From positions 13,010,932 through 13,074,931 of the forward strand of contig NC_092679.1 in NCBI RefSeq assembly GCF_964355755.1: a DNA stretch of 64,000 nucleotides, given 5' to 3'. The DNA is from Antedon mediterranea (lineage: Eukaryota > Echinodermata > Crinoidea > Comatulida > Antedonidae). Position 1 is the first letter of the stretch. Each line of letters begins with the position of its first letter. Below the pieces are notes generated by a model. That model saw only the letters and a program-made list of their open reading frames with translations. It searched no databases and was not told the DNA's origin. A program made the position numbers and the translations under genes. Of this stretch, positions 33,501-45,329 are shown piece by piece.

Positions 33501-35290
33501 AAATAAAATAAGCCAAAAAACAAATTTGCAGTGCTTTCGAGCAACACTAGCCCTTCATCATTTCAAGTCTACATTTTTTAAAGCATAGTTAAGCAATATA
33601 TGACTAACATCCCATGCTCAAATATAATCCCATATTCTAATACAATACCACCTCATAATTTTAAGCAAATTTTTAGAGAAAGCCTTTGATAAATACAATA
33701 TGATAATCTCACGCCCACAAATATTCTAGATTTTATTTGAATTTGGCTTAATCCCGCCATGACGATGAATTCGCATCAAAGTATTATTTAACTAAAATGT
33801 TTATAAACTGATCTCTGTTGCTTACTTTTGTTGGGTTTGTATATTTGTTAAAATTTGTTTATATTATTATTTATTATTATCATTTGCTATTAAGTTTATA
33901 AACCCTTCTTACTTATTAGTGAATGGAGTCGACACTCTGAAATTGTATAAATTGTCAATAAAAATACTACATCCTTTCACATTCATCAACATATGCATTA
34001 GCAGTTAACAATAGAATGCCAAGAGATTCGCTTGTTGGAGATAGAGAGAGACGGTGGGAATATTAAAAGCAACAAGATCATGCTTAATAATATCTTTAAA
34101 ACAGAGTTTTTGACGTACGCTTGCACGAGATGAGTCAGTGAATCCACTATAGAAAATATTTGTTGGTAGCCGTTATTCCTCCTGACGAATTACATGATTC
34201 TACTCTATATGAAACACATACCTAAATACTGATGCATGCAAGAACCATACTGTACCTATATCCACTCCCAGGATATAATGCTTCAAGTTCTTTATAAGAA
34301 AGTTTTCTACGGTCGATATCAGATGCATTAATACACTAAAACAATGCAGGAGAATAGTATTTGAATAATGAAAAGTTTACTATAATAATACAGTAGGAAG
34401 GTGTCTTGTAAAAAAATGGGCCTTAAAGACACTTTTCCCTAATAGTAACCTACGAACATCTACTGCAGGCCTAGCTATAGGCTCAAATTAAAGACCATCC
34501 AGAATAGAAATTTTACGCAAGCTACTTAACCATGGAACCGTTTAAGACAGTGTTTAATGTTTTTAAATTAATAAAAAATATATTCAAAAATCAAATCAAA
34601 TTGCAGGGAAAGTGTTTACATTTTGTATTTGTAGATATACTGTATAATGTTATCTCTATTCAAGACAAAAACATTCATTATTAACTAAGTGCATTCAAAT
34701 ATCATTTACAAACAATTGGTTGTTATAATTCGCACATATTAAATAATTTCTACTTGTAACTTACATTAGTTTCTTTATCATAAATATCAACCGTAAAAAA
34801 TTGTTGAACACCAGTTAGATGACCATTCTCTTTGTACAATTTCTGCCCATACATGTAGGTTGAAAATCCCCATTTACTGAAACAAAATCAATCTATTTTT
34901 TATGAAAACAAAAACTGGAACTTCAATTCAATCTCACTTTATAATTATTATTATAAAAGGCAGAGCTGCAACTCCGCCTGCACTTGCGTGTTGTACTGAA
35001 GAAGTTGGGGGGTTGTGGCTCCAGGATTTTCATACAACCAACACAAAACGATCTCAAAAGAGCTCAGAAACATCTAAATAATAACAAAATACATACTATA
35101 AAAGTGAATCAGGTTGATAATTCCAAAATACGTTTACTCCTGCAGCACCATCACTTGTTGTGAACGGAGTAAACAGGTCTGCAACAACCGTTACTTGTAG
35201 GCTAGGCGCAACATCCAGCAGACGTACAGCTGTTGACAGCCCGATAACGCCTGCACCAACTACACAAACTCGTTTGCCAATCTTGCTCAT
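27421..35290 (-). CDS. DDO: D-aspartate oxidase (peroxisomal flavoenzyme), ten coding exons
   Basis: FAD-dependent oxidase that deaminates D-aspartate or related D-amino acids to 2-oxo acid, NH3 and H2O2, normally in peroxisomes. Coding exons (minus strand, 5' to 3'): 35290-35097, 34876-34765, 34335-34256, 33050-32985, 31798-31744, 31576-31475, 30850-30786, 30056-29939, 29166-29068, 27540-27421. All junctions are GT-AG and the phases join to exactly 336 codons plus stop, close to the usual length of about 340. Visible motifs: FAD dinucleotide site [10 protein letters not shown] (G12, G14, G17); [18 protein letters not shown] and PVRGQIF, which favour DDO over DAO; short lid VKAPW...TYIFP; GLRPGRP (R276); VHNYGH...LHWG; C-terminal peroxisomal signal SRL. 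Human-numbered R216 and R237, which contact the D-Asp side chain, are Tyr here (Y214, Y235), while Y223, R278 and S308 equivalents are kept. Specificity may therefore differ. Confidence 0.92.
27945..28795 (+). pseudogene. LINE RT remnant in DDO intron 9 (antisense to the gene)
   Basis: The RT block [20 protein letters not shown] ... [22 protein letters not shown] lies at 27955-28205. After a broken stretch, the post-RT region follows: [48 protein letters not shown] and [14 protein letters not shown] (28310-28712). The 3' end is an AATAAAAGATTGAATGAATGAATA tail near 28800. It represents a different LINE family from those at 11-24 kb. The endonuclease is absent. Confidence 0.75.
29068..29166 (-). 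CDS. DDO: DDO coding exon 9
   Basis: 99 nt. Acceptor CTTTAG, donor [30 protein letters not shown]276 matches the carboxylate-binding Arg278. Confidence 0.92.
29939..30056 (-). CDS. DDO: DDO coding exon 8
   Basis: 118 nt. Acceptor AATTTAG, donor [24 protein letters not shown]...: Y235 sits at the position of human R237. Confidence 0.9.
30786..30850 (-). CDS. DDO: DDO coding exon 7 (active-site lid)
   Basis: 65 nt. Acceptor TTAACAG, donor [28 protein letters not shown]214 replaces the R216 of human DDO, while Y221 matches Y223. Confidence 0.88.
31475..31576 (-). CDS. DDO: DDO coding exon 6
   Basis: 102 nt, phase 0 at both ends. It carries [17 protein letters not shown] and KPVRGQIFR, the most DDO-like stretch. 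Confidence 0.92.
31744..31798 (-). CDS. DDO: DDO coding exon 5
   Basis: 55 nt. Acceptor TTTTTTTTAG, donor GTAAAA. It encodes [18 protein letters not shown], the strand after the conserved GG. Confidence 0.87.
32985..33050 (-). CDS. DDO: DDO coding exon 4
   Basis: 66 nt. Acceptor CTGTACAG, donor GTATGT. It encodes [21 protein letters not shown]; the YLPWL motif is conserved in the family. Confidence 0.88.
33470..33980. repeat. Possible retroelement 3' region in DDO intron 3
   Basis: GTGCTTTCGAGCAACACTAGCCCTTCATCA-type sequence (CTGATGAAGGGCTAGTG...GAAAGCAC on the minus strand) resembles a phrase I have seen near Penelope/LINE ends in marine invertebrates. A GTCAATAAAAATAC tail-like end follows near 33960. 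No RT can be seen. Weak call. Confidence 0.25.
34256..34335 (-). CDS. DDO: DDO coding exon 3
   Basis: Acceptor TTTTAG, donor GTACAG. It encodes [26 protein letters not shown] and ends inside an Arg codon. Confidence 0.85.
34765..34876 (-). CDS. DDO: DDO coding exon 2
   Basis: Acceptor TTTCAG, donor GTAAGT. It encodes [18 protein letters not shown]...[12 protein letters not shown]. The first base completes a split Tyr codon. Confidence 0.88.
35097..35290 (-). CDS. DDO: DDO coding exon 1 (residues 1-65)
   Basis: The ATG at 35290-35288 was chosen because the Rossmann strand [14 protein letters not shown] starts six residues later. Farther upstream, TTTTTTTCTATTATGATTCAAACAG on the coding strand looks like a splice acceptor, so the 5' UTR probably starts with a separate exon. 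Donor GTATGT. Confidence 0.9.
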
Positions 35291-35572
35291 TTTGTTGCTG
35301 ATGTTAATCCGTCTGTTTGAATCATAATAGAAAAAAAACCTATTCAACATAAAATGTGTATTGCTGCACTGTTGAATCTTTTTGTAGACAATTCTATGTC
35401 TAATATTAACTGGCCCATTGTTGTTTAGGTTGGCTAGGTCTGATCCCATGAAATTGTGGAATTATGTAAAGACTGCTATTAACCAGTTTTTTTTGCATCA
35501 GAAACAGGACCTTATTGCCATAAATGGCTTTTTAAAAAGAAAATTAGATCATTAGGTCAAGGTCATTATGTC

Positions 35573-36365
35573 AATGGCAGCAACTTTATCCTGTAAGTTG
35601 CCCGAGACAGTAGCCCAAAGTGACCACTAAAAAATGGTGTTATTCATGTCAAGAGCCACATGGCTAATTCCTTTTGCATTGTCACACATTGGGATGCACA
35701 AAAATACCATTGACAGCAACTTTATCCTGTAAGTTGCCCCAGACAGTAGCCCAAAAATGCCCGTTGGCGTTGGGCCATACAAGATTTAATTATGCGAAGA
35801 GCCAAAGAGCTAATTTCTTTTGCATTGTAACTGTTACACATTGGGATGCACAAAAATACCATTGACAGCAACTTTATCCTTTAAGTTGTCCCAGACAGTA
35901 TCCCAAAATAGCCTGTTGGGCCATACACGATTTAATCATGCGAAGAGCCACACGGCTAATTCCTTTTACATTGTAACTATTACCAGTTGGGATATACGAA
36001 AATACCGTTGTCAGTAACTTTATCCTGTAAGCCCCAGATAGTAGGACAACAATTTCCGATTCCGACGAAAATACCATTGAGATATAAAAAATACATGTGA
36101 GCCAGCAGCAATGTTTTCCCCAGACATTAACCCAAACATTTACTATAACACTAAGATTTAGGCGCGCGTGAAGAGACGACTAATTCCACTTTACATACTA
36201 TACACTTTAATACGAAAATACTCATGACAGCAACTTTAATCTCTAAGTTGGCCCAGACAGATTTCATCATGTGAAGAGCTAACATGGCTAATTCTTTTTT
36301 TTATTTGAACTGTACACATACCTGGTAACATTCATGACAGCTACAACTTTATCCTGTTAGCTTCT
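35573..36365 (-). repeat. ~145-bp tandem repeat array, left arm (inverted relative to right arm)
   Basis: About five to six units, each carrying CAGCAACTTTATCCTGTAAG followed by TTGCCCCAGACAGTAGCCCA, GGCCATAC.AGATTTAAT, GCGAAGAGCCACACGGCTAA, TTGCATTGTAAC and TTGGGATGCACAAAAATACC. Unit starts are near 35580, 35713, 35866, 36013, 36232 and 36345; later units decay. The reverse complement forms the array at 37130-38470. It lies about 280 bp upstream of the oxidase start codon. Confidence 0.9.
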
Positions 36366-37106
36366 GAATTTTTTATGATATCATAACTCAAAAGCACTGA
36401 TCTAGAGTTTAGTCAGTGTCCAGGTTTCCTAACAATAACATGCAATTCGAAAGAATAGTGCAATACTAAACGGACTTGCTTTAGTACAGTATTCCTCTAT
36501 CACTATATCTATAAAGATAGAAGGGCCATCGCTACCACTAAACACTGACAGGAGAATAAGAGCTGGGAAACGTTATATTTGATGTGATGCTGATAACTTA
36601 AATGAAGCAAAGCGAATAATGTGGCCTGTAGTCGGATTTTGGTTCTGATACAGCATAGATACCTCCATGGATACAGTATGTAAGCAATCCATGGAATGAT
36701 GATGGGACAAAGAAGAAGAAGACGATCAAATTTTTTTAGTAATTCGACACATTAAATCATTTAGGCATCTATGTTTTTAAATGGACGGCCATTTTTAACG
36801 TTAATCTGTGACACAATGTATCCCAAGGGTCAGATCTAATGCCGTATGTTTTCACATAATTACCATATCTACTGTATATATATAATGTAATTATTAAAAT
36901 TTCATATAGGTCGATGTGTAACAGTTAAGAAAAAGAATTAGAATTATTAAATCTTGTTTGATTGATATGTTTTTTGTTTTTTTTTATATATATATTTCAA
37001 ATTCAATACTACCTACCTTGTTTAAGTAGTACCTTATTAATTTTGTAATTGCTTATGAAAGATGAAAGAAAAAAATAAATGTTTACGTTGAATTGAATTG
37101 AATTGT
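36366..37106. other. Spacer between the inverted arrays, with a LINE-like 3' tail
   Basis: Non-coding. The right end (about 36900-37106) reads ...GAAAGAAAAAAATAAATG followed by TTGAATTGAATTGAATTG, the look of a LINE 3' terminus with a pentamer tail. The rest is unassigned. Confidence 0.4.
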
Positions 37107-37129
37107 AGAGGACCGGAATCGGAAATTTG

Positions 37130-38470
37130 AGGCATTGATGTCAATGGTATTTTCGTATCTCAAAGTCATGGGTAATAATAGTACAATGGAAAAAGAACTA
37201 GCCGTGTGACTCTTCGAGTTATTAAATCTCGTAGGGGGCGAATCGGAAATTGTTGGGATACTGTCTGGGGCAACTTAGATGGTAAAGTTGCTGTCAATGG
37301 TATGTACAATATTTAATAGTATACCAAAAGAAGCGAGTGCTTGTCAGTTTGGTAACCATTTAAATGCATTTAAATGTACGGTAGATACATGCCAGACAAC
37401 ATTCAACAAAAATTATGTAAACTAGAGGGGGAGCGAGCGAAGATGGTTTTCGGAATGATAATGACTCGGGTAAAAAGGTTTTAGAAGGACATTCTGGCTT
37501 GGACGTTTTCGGTCGGTTACCATTAAGCGCGACCACCAATAAAAGTGACCACCACGGTGAGGTATAAAAAGGACAACAAACAGGATGAACCCTGTTTGTC
37601 CTCCGGAAGCACTATACCGATCATGAGCGATTTGCCGTGTGGCTCTTCGTGTGATTAACTTAAAAGACACAACAGGCATTTTTGTGGGCTACTATACCCT
37701 GAGGCAACTTACAGGATAAAGTTACTGACAACGGTATTTTCGTATCCCAAAGTATAATAGTTACAATGTAAACGGAATTAGCCGTGTGGCTTTTTCGCAT
37801 GAGTAAATCTTGTATGGCCCAACGGACATTTTTGGGCTACTGTTTGGGGCAACTTACAGGATAAAGTTGCTGTCAATGGTATTTTTGTGCATCCCAATGT
37901 GTAAACAGTTAGAATGCAAAAGGAATTAGCCGTGTGGCTCTTCGCATGATTAAAATCGTGTATGGCCCAACGGGCATTTTTGGGCTACTGTCCGGGGCAA
38001 CTTACAGGATAAAGTTGCTGTCAATGGTATTTTTGTGCATCCCAATGTGTGACAGTTACAATGCAAAAGGAATTAGCCGTGTGGCTCTTCGCATGATTAA
38101 ATCTTGTATGGCCGAACGGGCATTTTTGGGCTACTGTCTGGGGCAACTTACAGGATAAAGTTGCTGTCAATGATATTTTTGTGCATCCCAATGTGTGACA
38201 GTTACAATGCAAAAGGAATTAGCCGTGTGGCTCTTGACATTAATAACACCATTTTGAGTGGTCACTTTTTGGGCTACTGTCTCGGGCAACTTACAGGATA
38301 AAGTTGCTGTCATTGCTGTTTTAACACTGTATAAACATATTGGGACGATGTCCAACAACTTTTATCCGTGTGGCTTTTCACACGATTAAATCGATTTTTT
38401 ACCCCCCTTATTTGGTGTCCCTAGGGAAAATTTACAGGATAGGACCCGGCAGCAATATTGATTATTGAAT
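37130..38470 (+). repeat. ~145-bp tandem repeat array, right arm
   Basis: Units carrying CAACTTACAGGATAAAGTTG begin near 37271, 37705, 37852, 37997, 38144, 38286 and (degenerate) 38428, a period of about 145 bp. Sequence between units matches the left array in reverse complement. A non-repeat segment at about 37320-37620 interrupts the array. Short open frames that repeat with the unit (MALRMIK.., MHCHTLGCTK..) are products of the repeat, not genes. Confidence 0.9.
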
Positions 38471-38890
38471 CTTAGCCATATATCTACGAAATCAGCCCAT
38501 CAAACCTTTTGTGGCTTTTCACATGAATAAATTCTCTGGGCGCCGGGTCTATTACTTTGTTAAACAGAATGCCATACTGGGGTTGCTTATTTTGTAGGTT
38601 TATTTCATAGAAACAGATATTGCAATTTAAAATGTTAAGCTGAAGTTTATTATCAATTAATCAAATAGAAAGTCATCAACATCGTCTTGAGTTGACTAAT
38701 ATGGTTGTACAATGGCTTAAATATCGTAAATTCGTTGTGTGAGATTTTTTTACATACAGAAACAACACTTGCACTACAGGAGATTTTTGTAATCCGGGAG
38801 AAAAATCGGAGCACGATGTTAGGCCGGGAGACAAGTTTACCTAAATATATTGTTCAATCAGATGTTTTATTAATAATGTACTGTACAACT
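38471..38890. other. No recognisable feature
   Basis: AT-rich non-coding DNA between the repeat array and a LINE fragment. Confidence 0.5.
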
Positions 38891-38919
38891 CGTTAATTTT
38901 ACCTCACCTAATATAACTA

Positions 38920-39343
38920 TTTGGGGAGTTGCGGGGGCAACGAAGCTACAGAGAATACATATTCTTAAAAAACGAGCGATCAGAATTATATGTAAAGTGC
39001 ATTATCAGCATCCATTTGCAAATTTTAAAAACCTATTGAATATTTTTGACTTGTATGAGAAGTACACTCTGTATTTATGTTTCAATTCCGAATGGGCAAT
39101 TTACCTGTTTCATTTAACTCTTTTTTTTTTACAAAAATGGAATCTGTACACGAGTATGGTACGCGGAAGAATAGTGATTTCCGTATTCCTCTAAAAACAA
39201 CAAATATAGGACAAAGAAGTATTGCCTATAGAGGGGCAAATATTTGGAACCGTTTACCTGAAAACATAAAGTGTAAAACTAAAATCGGAAAATTTAAAAA
39301 GAAAATACAACAACTATTAATAAATAAATACTCACTCATGTAG
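38920..39343 (+). pseudogene. LINE ORF2 C-terminal fragment
   Basis: Plus-strand reading: WGVAGATKLQRIHILKKRAI RII..., then HEYGTRKNSDFRIPLKTTN, the conserved AYRGANIWNRLPENIK box, and a Lys-rich end at TAG 39341-39343. A frameshift in a T-run at 39121-39130 separates the two halves. RT catalytic motifs are absent (5' truncation). Confidence 0.7.
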
Positions 39344-42138
39344 AGTTCATTTTTGTTACTTTTACTTTTATTGTTTTATTTGCTAATTAGATGTCGGTAT
39401 TTATAGGGTAATGCGTTTAAGAGCTTCGGCTCATTGCATACCTGTTTTGTATCAAATACGTTTTCCGTTCATTATGATTTAGATTAAACTTATAGAAATA
39501 TTCTTTTAAAAGAAATACTGTATATATATTCTGTTGATACAAATAAATGTTACGTATACAGTAGTACCGCGAATGATGAAGTTCAAAATACAGGAGTCTC
39601 TTGGCTAAAATGAGTGTTGGCATGTATGGGCTAATAAACTCAGCTGTGTTCTCTTCCCAGAAATTTTTATATTAGTAGAGTAAATCCATTTCTGAAATTT
39701 GGTAGCATAAACATGAGGGGGGTAGGGGGGTGGGGGATGTCTCAAAAGAAAAGGGCACTTCTGAGACTGAGTATTTGAGCCACAGGCACATGTACTGTAT
39801 ATGTATAGATTTTAGATGACAATGAATAATAATAGTCATAAAATACAGACCATAAAATGCAATTGATAATTGATAGGTCTCTTTCCTTTTATCCATTTGA
39901 CAATTGTTCACAGCTCAAAAGGTTTCTTTTTAAATGGCACACTACCCAAACAAAAAAACTCTGTTTTCGCCAGACTAGAAAGTGTCTTAACTTATTGTGT
40001 TAATGAACTCATTTTGATTAGTCAATTCACTTTACAACAATAGTTATGAATTTCATATCATACAATTATTAATAATTAATTATTAATTATTTTGCTACCA
40101 TCATACCACCTTATTAAAACATATATTTTTTTATTTGTAAACATTTAGCCGGTATGTTTTTTTAAATTATAAATAACAAAATACTGTTTTTACTCTATTA
40201 AAACCCAATAAATGTTTTAGGTCCATACCTGTATCCTCATATTTATAAACAAATCAGCTTTTATTTATTTTAATATCAAAAAATGTATACCCTCCAAAAG
40301 TCCAAAAACATTTACATATTATTTGATCAATTGATGATTTTTATGTCCGTCACAGGATATTTTTAGGTGTATAATTATTGTTGAGGCAAATCATGTATAG
40401 ACTGTTATTTATAAAGTTTTTTAAAATAGTTTTTAGTTTAAAATGATCATATGCGGTTGATTAAAATGCGAGTTACTGAAACCATATTGGAGCTGCGCCT
40501 TCTATGAAAGCAGCTGTTCTCCACAGCTATGTCTGAAATGTACTATAGGCCTATCCTGTACATGTTTTTGTGAAACGATGTATATAATTTGAGTATCTGC
40601 CGTTCATAATTCTATATTCCATCCATTACATTCATACAGTACCATAGGCCTAGGCCCGATAGATTGATTTATAAATAACAGCATATTTATGTTACTACCA
40701 CTTATTTATTTTATCCTAAAACCATGCTTACGTAATTACAGTATTTGTGGTTACAAAATATGTAATACAGTAGGCGCGTCTACTGGTTTAACTATACATA
40801 TTATTTAACGTTTTCAAAAAATTGCATAATACTGTACAGTATATAGACAATTTTTAAAACGATTTTCAAAAAGCACACACTACAATTCATTTAAACCTGT
40901 AAGATAAAATGAAAACACAAATTATTTATAGTCGCGAAAAGCTGCTGTCGGGTTACGTTTGTGTCGTCAGGATGGATACTCCAGATATAATATCTGTAGC
41001 GTTGTATCCAATGGATTGGTGTTGAAAAAGAAATATGAAAACAAGAACCTTTGTTGTAGTTTATTGCACAAATAACTAATGTAGTAAAACAAAACTGTAA
41101 TCCTAATGCATAAATAAACCTGCACGAGTATTCGAACACTACATATAGGCCTAGGCCTACATAATCTTGGCGCCGCCAGTGTACTTACGGCTACTGCCAA
41201 TAACAGTACGTACAATTCTTTTGCCGCTAATGTAGTTTTGTACACCTCCTTAAAATTACTAAAAATTGTTTCAATACTTCGTCTAACCTACTCACAGGTT
41301 GTCTAAAACATCCTGTAAGTGAAATGTAGCATACAATTGTAAAAAAATTTGATATGTTGTTTTATTTATAACTACAGTATTTTTAATCATTAATTATTTT
41401 TAAGCACCCTTCAGAAAACTGAAGGGTGCGTGAAAATCATCGCTACGGGAAGAAGAATGACGGCCGGCCATAACATGTGTACACTGTGGGCTTGTTCACC
41501 TAGTTGTGTTGTGTGTGTTATTGTAATATTTTTATCAAAAAAATTAAACTGCTTTAAAAACGAAATAAAAAATATTTACATGGGACTACATGTACAGTAA
41601 TACACATAACATGATATTTATTAGGCGTCATCCGTTCACCCACCTTTTTTTCCCTTAGACTAAAGGGTTCACTCTAGTGGGTTTACCCAAATGGTTCTCG
41701 GGAACATGGCCAACGCCTCTGAAAACTTACTGTAGGCCTGGGTTTGACCTAAGTCTATATGCATGCGTGTTAGGTTTGAAGCTGTACTAAAAATTAGTCT
41801 GGTAAGATGTGAAATGTATGCCAATTATGATTGATTATGTAAAGACACACACAATGGAAGAATAAAGACTGTGTTTTTGACAGGAAGGTGTGTAACGACT
41901 TCGATAATTAAAGGTGAGCATCAAACTGGTAAATGAATTTCATAAACAGAGATTTTATTGAAATAAAGATTTTGCTTTTTAAATTAATACATAGTATCAT
42001 ATTACCGTCGTTTAATCGATCATGCTTTATTTGTGTTTTGCTTTTGGGGTGTGCACTAGCCACTATACTGATTTTAAAAGTAAAATAAAATTATCCTTAA
42101 ATGTCTAATATTGTCATATTAAACTATCAACATTTTTC
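39344..42138. other. Non-coding stretch; one perfect hairpin
   Basis: AT-rich, with several TAGGCCTA palindromes (40555, 40645, 41146). Open frames near 40891-41245 on the minus strand have no motif and overlap each other. The only structured feature I see is the hairpin at 41404-41429. Confidence 0.5.
41404..41429. other. Perfect 11-bp stem, AAAA loop
   Basis: GCACCCTTCAG - AAAA - CTGAAGGGTGC is a perfect hairpin. No U-run or gene adjoins. It could be a foldback scar or a transposon terminus; role unknown. Confidence 0.6.
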
Positions 42139-42210
42139 AGGGGCTTCGCCCTCATAATCTTTGTTGGCCCCGACCAATGACTGTTTGTAAAAAATCCTGG
42201 CGCCACCACT
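42139..42210. repeat. Short MITE-like fragment with CAG ends
   Basis: It begins CAGGGGCTTCGCCC and ends GGCGCCACCACTG, giving loosely inverted CAGNGG termini. No target duplication is identified. It borders the large nest at 42218. Confidence 0.35.
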
Positions 42211-43249
42211 GACTATTGGGTGTCTAGAAAACTCAGATCTCAGATATATCTGACTTTTCTATATCTGGAAAACTCAGATAGCTGACTTTTCTAGATCTAG
42301 AAAACTCAGATATCAAGATCTGAGTTTCTACACAGGCGCGGATTTAAGGGGGGGGGGGCCACGGCCCCCCGTCATCAACACGAAAAAAAAAAATTGTAAA
42401 TGAAAAAGTAAAAAAAAAAGTTTTTAGATTAGAAACTGGGTAACTTCTTTTGTCAGTCTGTTTTATTGCCGAAACACGATAGCTCAACAGACACGTTTAA
42501 TATTTGTCTAGACAAAACAAAGCACACAACAGCGCGCGTTCGTGTGCGAACTATTGGTTAATATGCATGTACGTAACAAGTTTGATTTGCTTGCTGCCTC
42601 CACCGTCGTGACACACACTATCCATCATGTCCAAAAAACAGAAGGTGCAACATCTACCCTACTATTACTGTATAATAATAATAACACTGTATTTGGGCTA
42701 TACTGCGATATTTTTGCTATAAAATAAGAGACCCACGGATAACTGATATGAATAGTCTAGAGTAGTAGAGTACTCTCTATCTGGTACTAGGCCGGCCTAG
42801 TAGTACTAGTAGAGGAATAGGCGCGTGCGCAATGAGCGGGGGAGGGGTTTGAGGCCGGGAACAAAGGTGAACGATCCCAACTTATTTTCATTGCGGTCCA
42901 AGCGTCGATATCTAGACTGTATCAAGTTACAAGGGCTTTATACGAATTAATTAAAGTTACAATTCTTCTATATTTAGAAGTTGGCCCAGCTCACGCCGCC
43001 GCGGGCGTCGATATCTGAATGCTACATCCAGGGACTAAAAATACGCCTTTTTTCACGAAACATGACAAACAATGCCGTGCAACAAAGCGTAACCAACAGA
43101 AATAACATAGCGTTTTCAGCCTATGCTTATACACTGTGGTGTTTTTTTCGATGGATTTTAAGCAGTGAAAAAAATTTTCAAATTTTTTTTCAATCACACA
43201 TACTCTAGTAGCTAGATCAACTTTTGTATGCACGAATGAATGTAAATAT

Positions 43250-43702
43250 GTATATTTCGAACAATTTGATACCAAATTTAAGTTTCTACGACCTGTACTT
43301 ACAGAGATATGAAGATGCCCTGGTATGTGGGTCAAAGGTCAGAAATGGCATTTCTGAGCATTTTTGACTAAAATGCCCCATTAGATGGAATATAAATGCA
43401 TGCCTGCTGAACATTTTGAGACCAAAATTGACTTGCTGCAACCAGTGGTTGCCGAGATACAAGTACTTTTTTTTATTTGTTCAAATAACCCTTGACCTTG
43501 ACCCTTTGACCTTTTGTAACATTTTTCAAAATGTGTAACAAATAACAAAACATATATTTCGAACAATTTAAAACCAAATTCAAGTGTCTACGACCAGTAG
43601 TTACGGAGATACATACATGCCCTGGGTTGTGGGTCAAAGGTCATAAATGGCATTTCCGGTCATTTTTTAATAAAATGTCCCATTAGACTAAACTAATAAA
43701 TG
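43250..43702 (+). repeat. Direct ~300-bp repeat units in the level-2 element
   Basis: Unit 1 starts near 43250 (CATATT/TATATTTCGAACAATTT) and unit 2 near 43552. Both hold CTACGACC.GTA.TTAC.GAGATA, GTGGGTCAAAGGTCA.AAATGG, and later GACCAAAATT and a TTGACC...TTTGACCTTT run. Unit 2 is interrupted at ATAAATG by the LINE and resumes at 47148. Confidence 0.75.
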
Positions 43703-45329
43703 GTCAATGTGAATATACAAATGACAAAGAAAAAGCCGAAGCTTTTAATTCATTTTTCTCAAATATTGCAAATTCTTTTTCAAATACTCCATTCAATGGC
43801 AATGTTCAACCTTACAATGATTTCCTTCAGGGTAATTTTCCTTCATCATTATTTTTCAAACCTGTATGTGAACAAGAATTAGTAACATACATAAATAATT
43901 TAAAATCAACAGCTCCTGGTTTTGATAACATTGGTCCATGTATACTAAAGATATGTCCATTGGCATTAGCCATACCACTAACATTCATAATGAACATGTC
44001 TTTAGTAAAGGGTGTGGTTCCAAATGCAATGAAAATTGCTAAAGTTGTACCCATCCATAAAGGTGGTGAGGTCTCAAATATCAATAACTATAGGCCCATC
44101 TCCATCTTGCCAACTATTTCTAAACTACTTGAAAGAATAGTTTATGATCAAACTATTTCATTTCTTACAAAGTTTAACATCCTCAGCAATTCTCAGTTTG
44201 GTTTTCGTTCCCAACATTCTACAATACATGCCATCCATCATTCAATCCATAATATTTTGTCTGCTATTGATAATAAACAATTTACTTTAGGAGTTTTTAT
44301 TGACCTGTCAAAGGCTTTTGATTGTATTTCTCATGATATTTTAATTAATAAGTTACGTTTCTATGGTATAAGAGGTATACCACTTAAGTGGTTCGAAAAT
44401 TATTTAAGTAACAGACATCAATATATATCAATCAATGATATTGTCTCTGAGCTGCGGCCAGTTTCGTGTGGTGTTCCACAGGGATCCATCATTGGTCCGC
44501 TTTTATTTCTGTTATTTATTAATGATTTAAATTATATTAGTGATTGTGCTGAAATTGTTATGTTTGCAGATGATACAAGTTTATTTATTAATCATAAGGA
44601 CATCTACCAAGCTATTATTTTAATGAATCAAGAACTTACTAAAATTGCAAACTGGTTAAAATCAAATAAGCTTTCGTTAAATATTAAAAAAACCAAATTT
44701 ATTATTTTTCGTTCAGTTAATAAACTAATCCCCCCCTAAATTATATTACGGCATCAGCGAAATTGAAAGAACTAAAGCAACAACATTTCTTGGCATTTTT
44801 ATTGACGAATACTTATCTTTTATTTCTCATATTAATACAATTTCATTAAAACTATTAAGAGTGGTCGGTGTCCTCAATAAACTTAAACATGCCTTGCCTT
44901 CCTCCGTTTTACTATTAATTTATAAATCACTCTTTTTGCCACATTTAATTTATGGTATAACCGTTTGGGGTTTTACTTCAAAAATTAATTTAAACCGTAT
45001 TTATATTTTGCAAAAAAGAGCTTTAAGATCAGTTTATAATGTTCATTACCTCCACCATTCTGCTCCTCTTTTTGTCTTATCTAATACACTTAATATTTAC
45101 GACTTACTTACAAAAAATGTTGCTTTATTTATGTTTAAATTCAAACATAATCAACTGCCCAGAATTTTTGATACTTATTTTCAAACTTTTAGTTCAGTTC
45201 ATAATTATAATACCAGAAATAAATTTGATTATGCTTGTGATTGTTTTAATACGGAGGTTGGCAAGCATGATATAACTTTTCAAGGACCAAAAATTTGGAA
45301 TTCTTTACCAGATGAAATTAAAATTATTA

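Noticed and set aside
35674-38358. Series of similar 60-75-codon proteins (MHCHTLGCTK..., MALRMIK...)
   Set aside because: They repeat with the 145-bp tandem unit on both arms. The similarity comes from the DNA repeat, not from a protein family.
40891-41245. Minus-strand frames of 82 and 92 codons, one with a hydrophobic N-terminal part
   Set aside because: The two overlap in different frames. They have no conserved motif or splice context, and the hydrophobicity follows from AT content.
42991-43335. 114-codon minus-strand frame
   Set aside because: It lies in the inverted arm and direct repeats of a DNA element, which are non-coding in the other arm.
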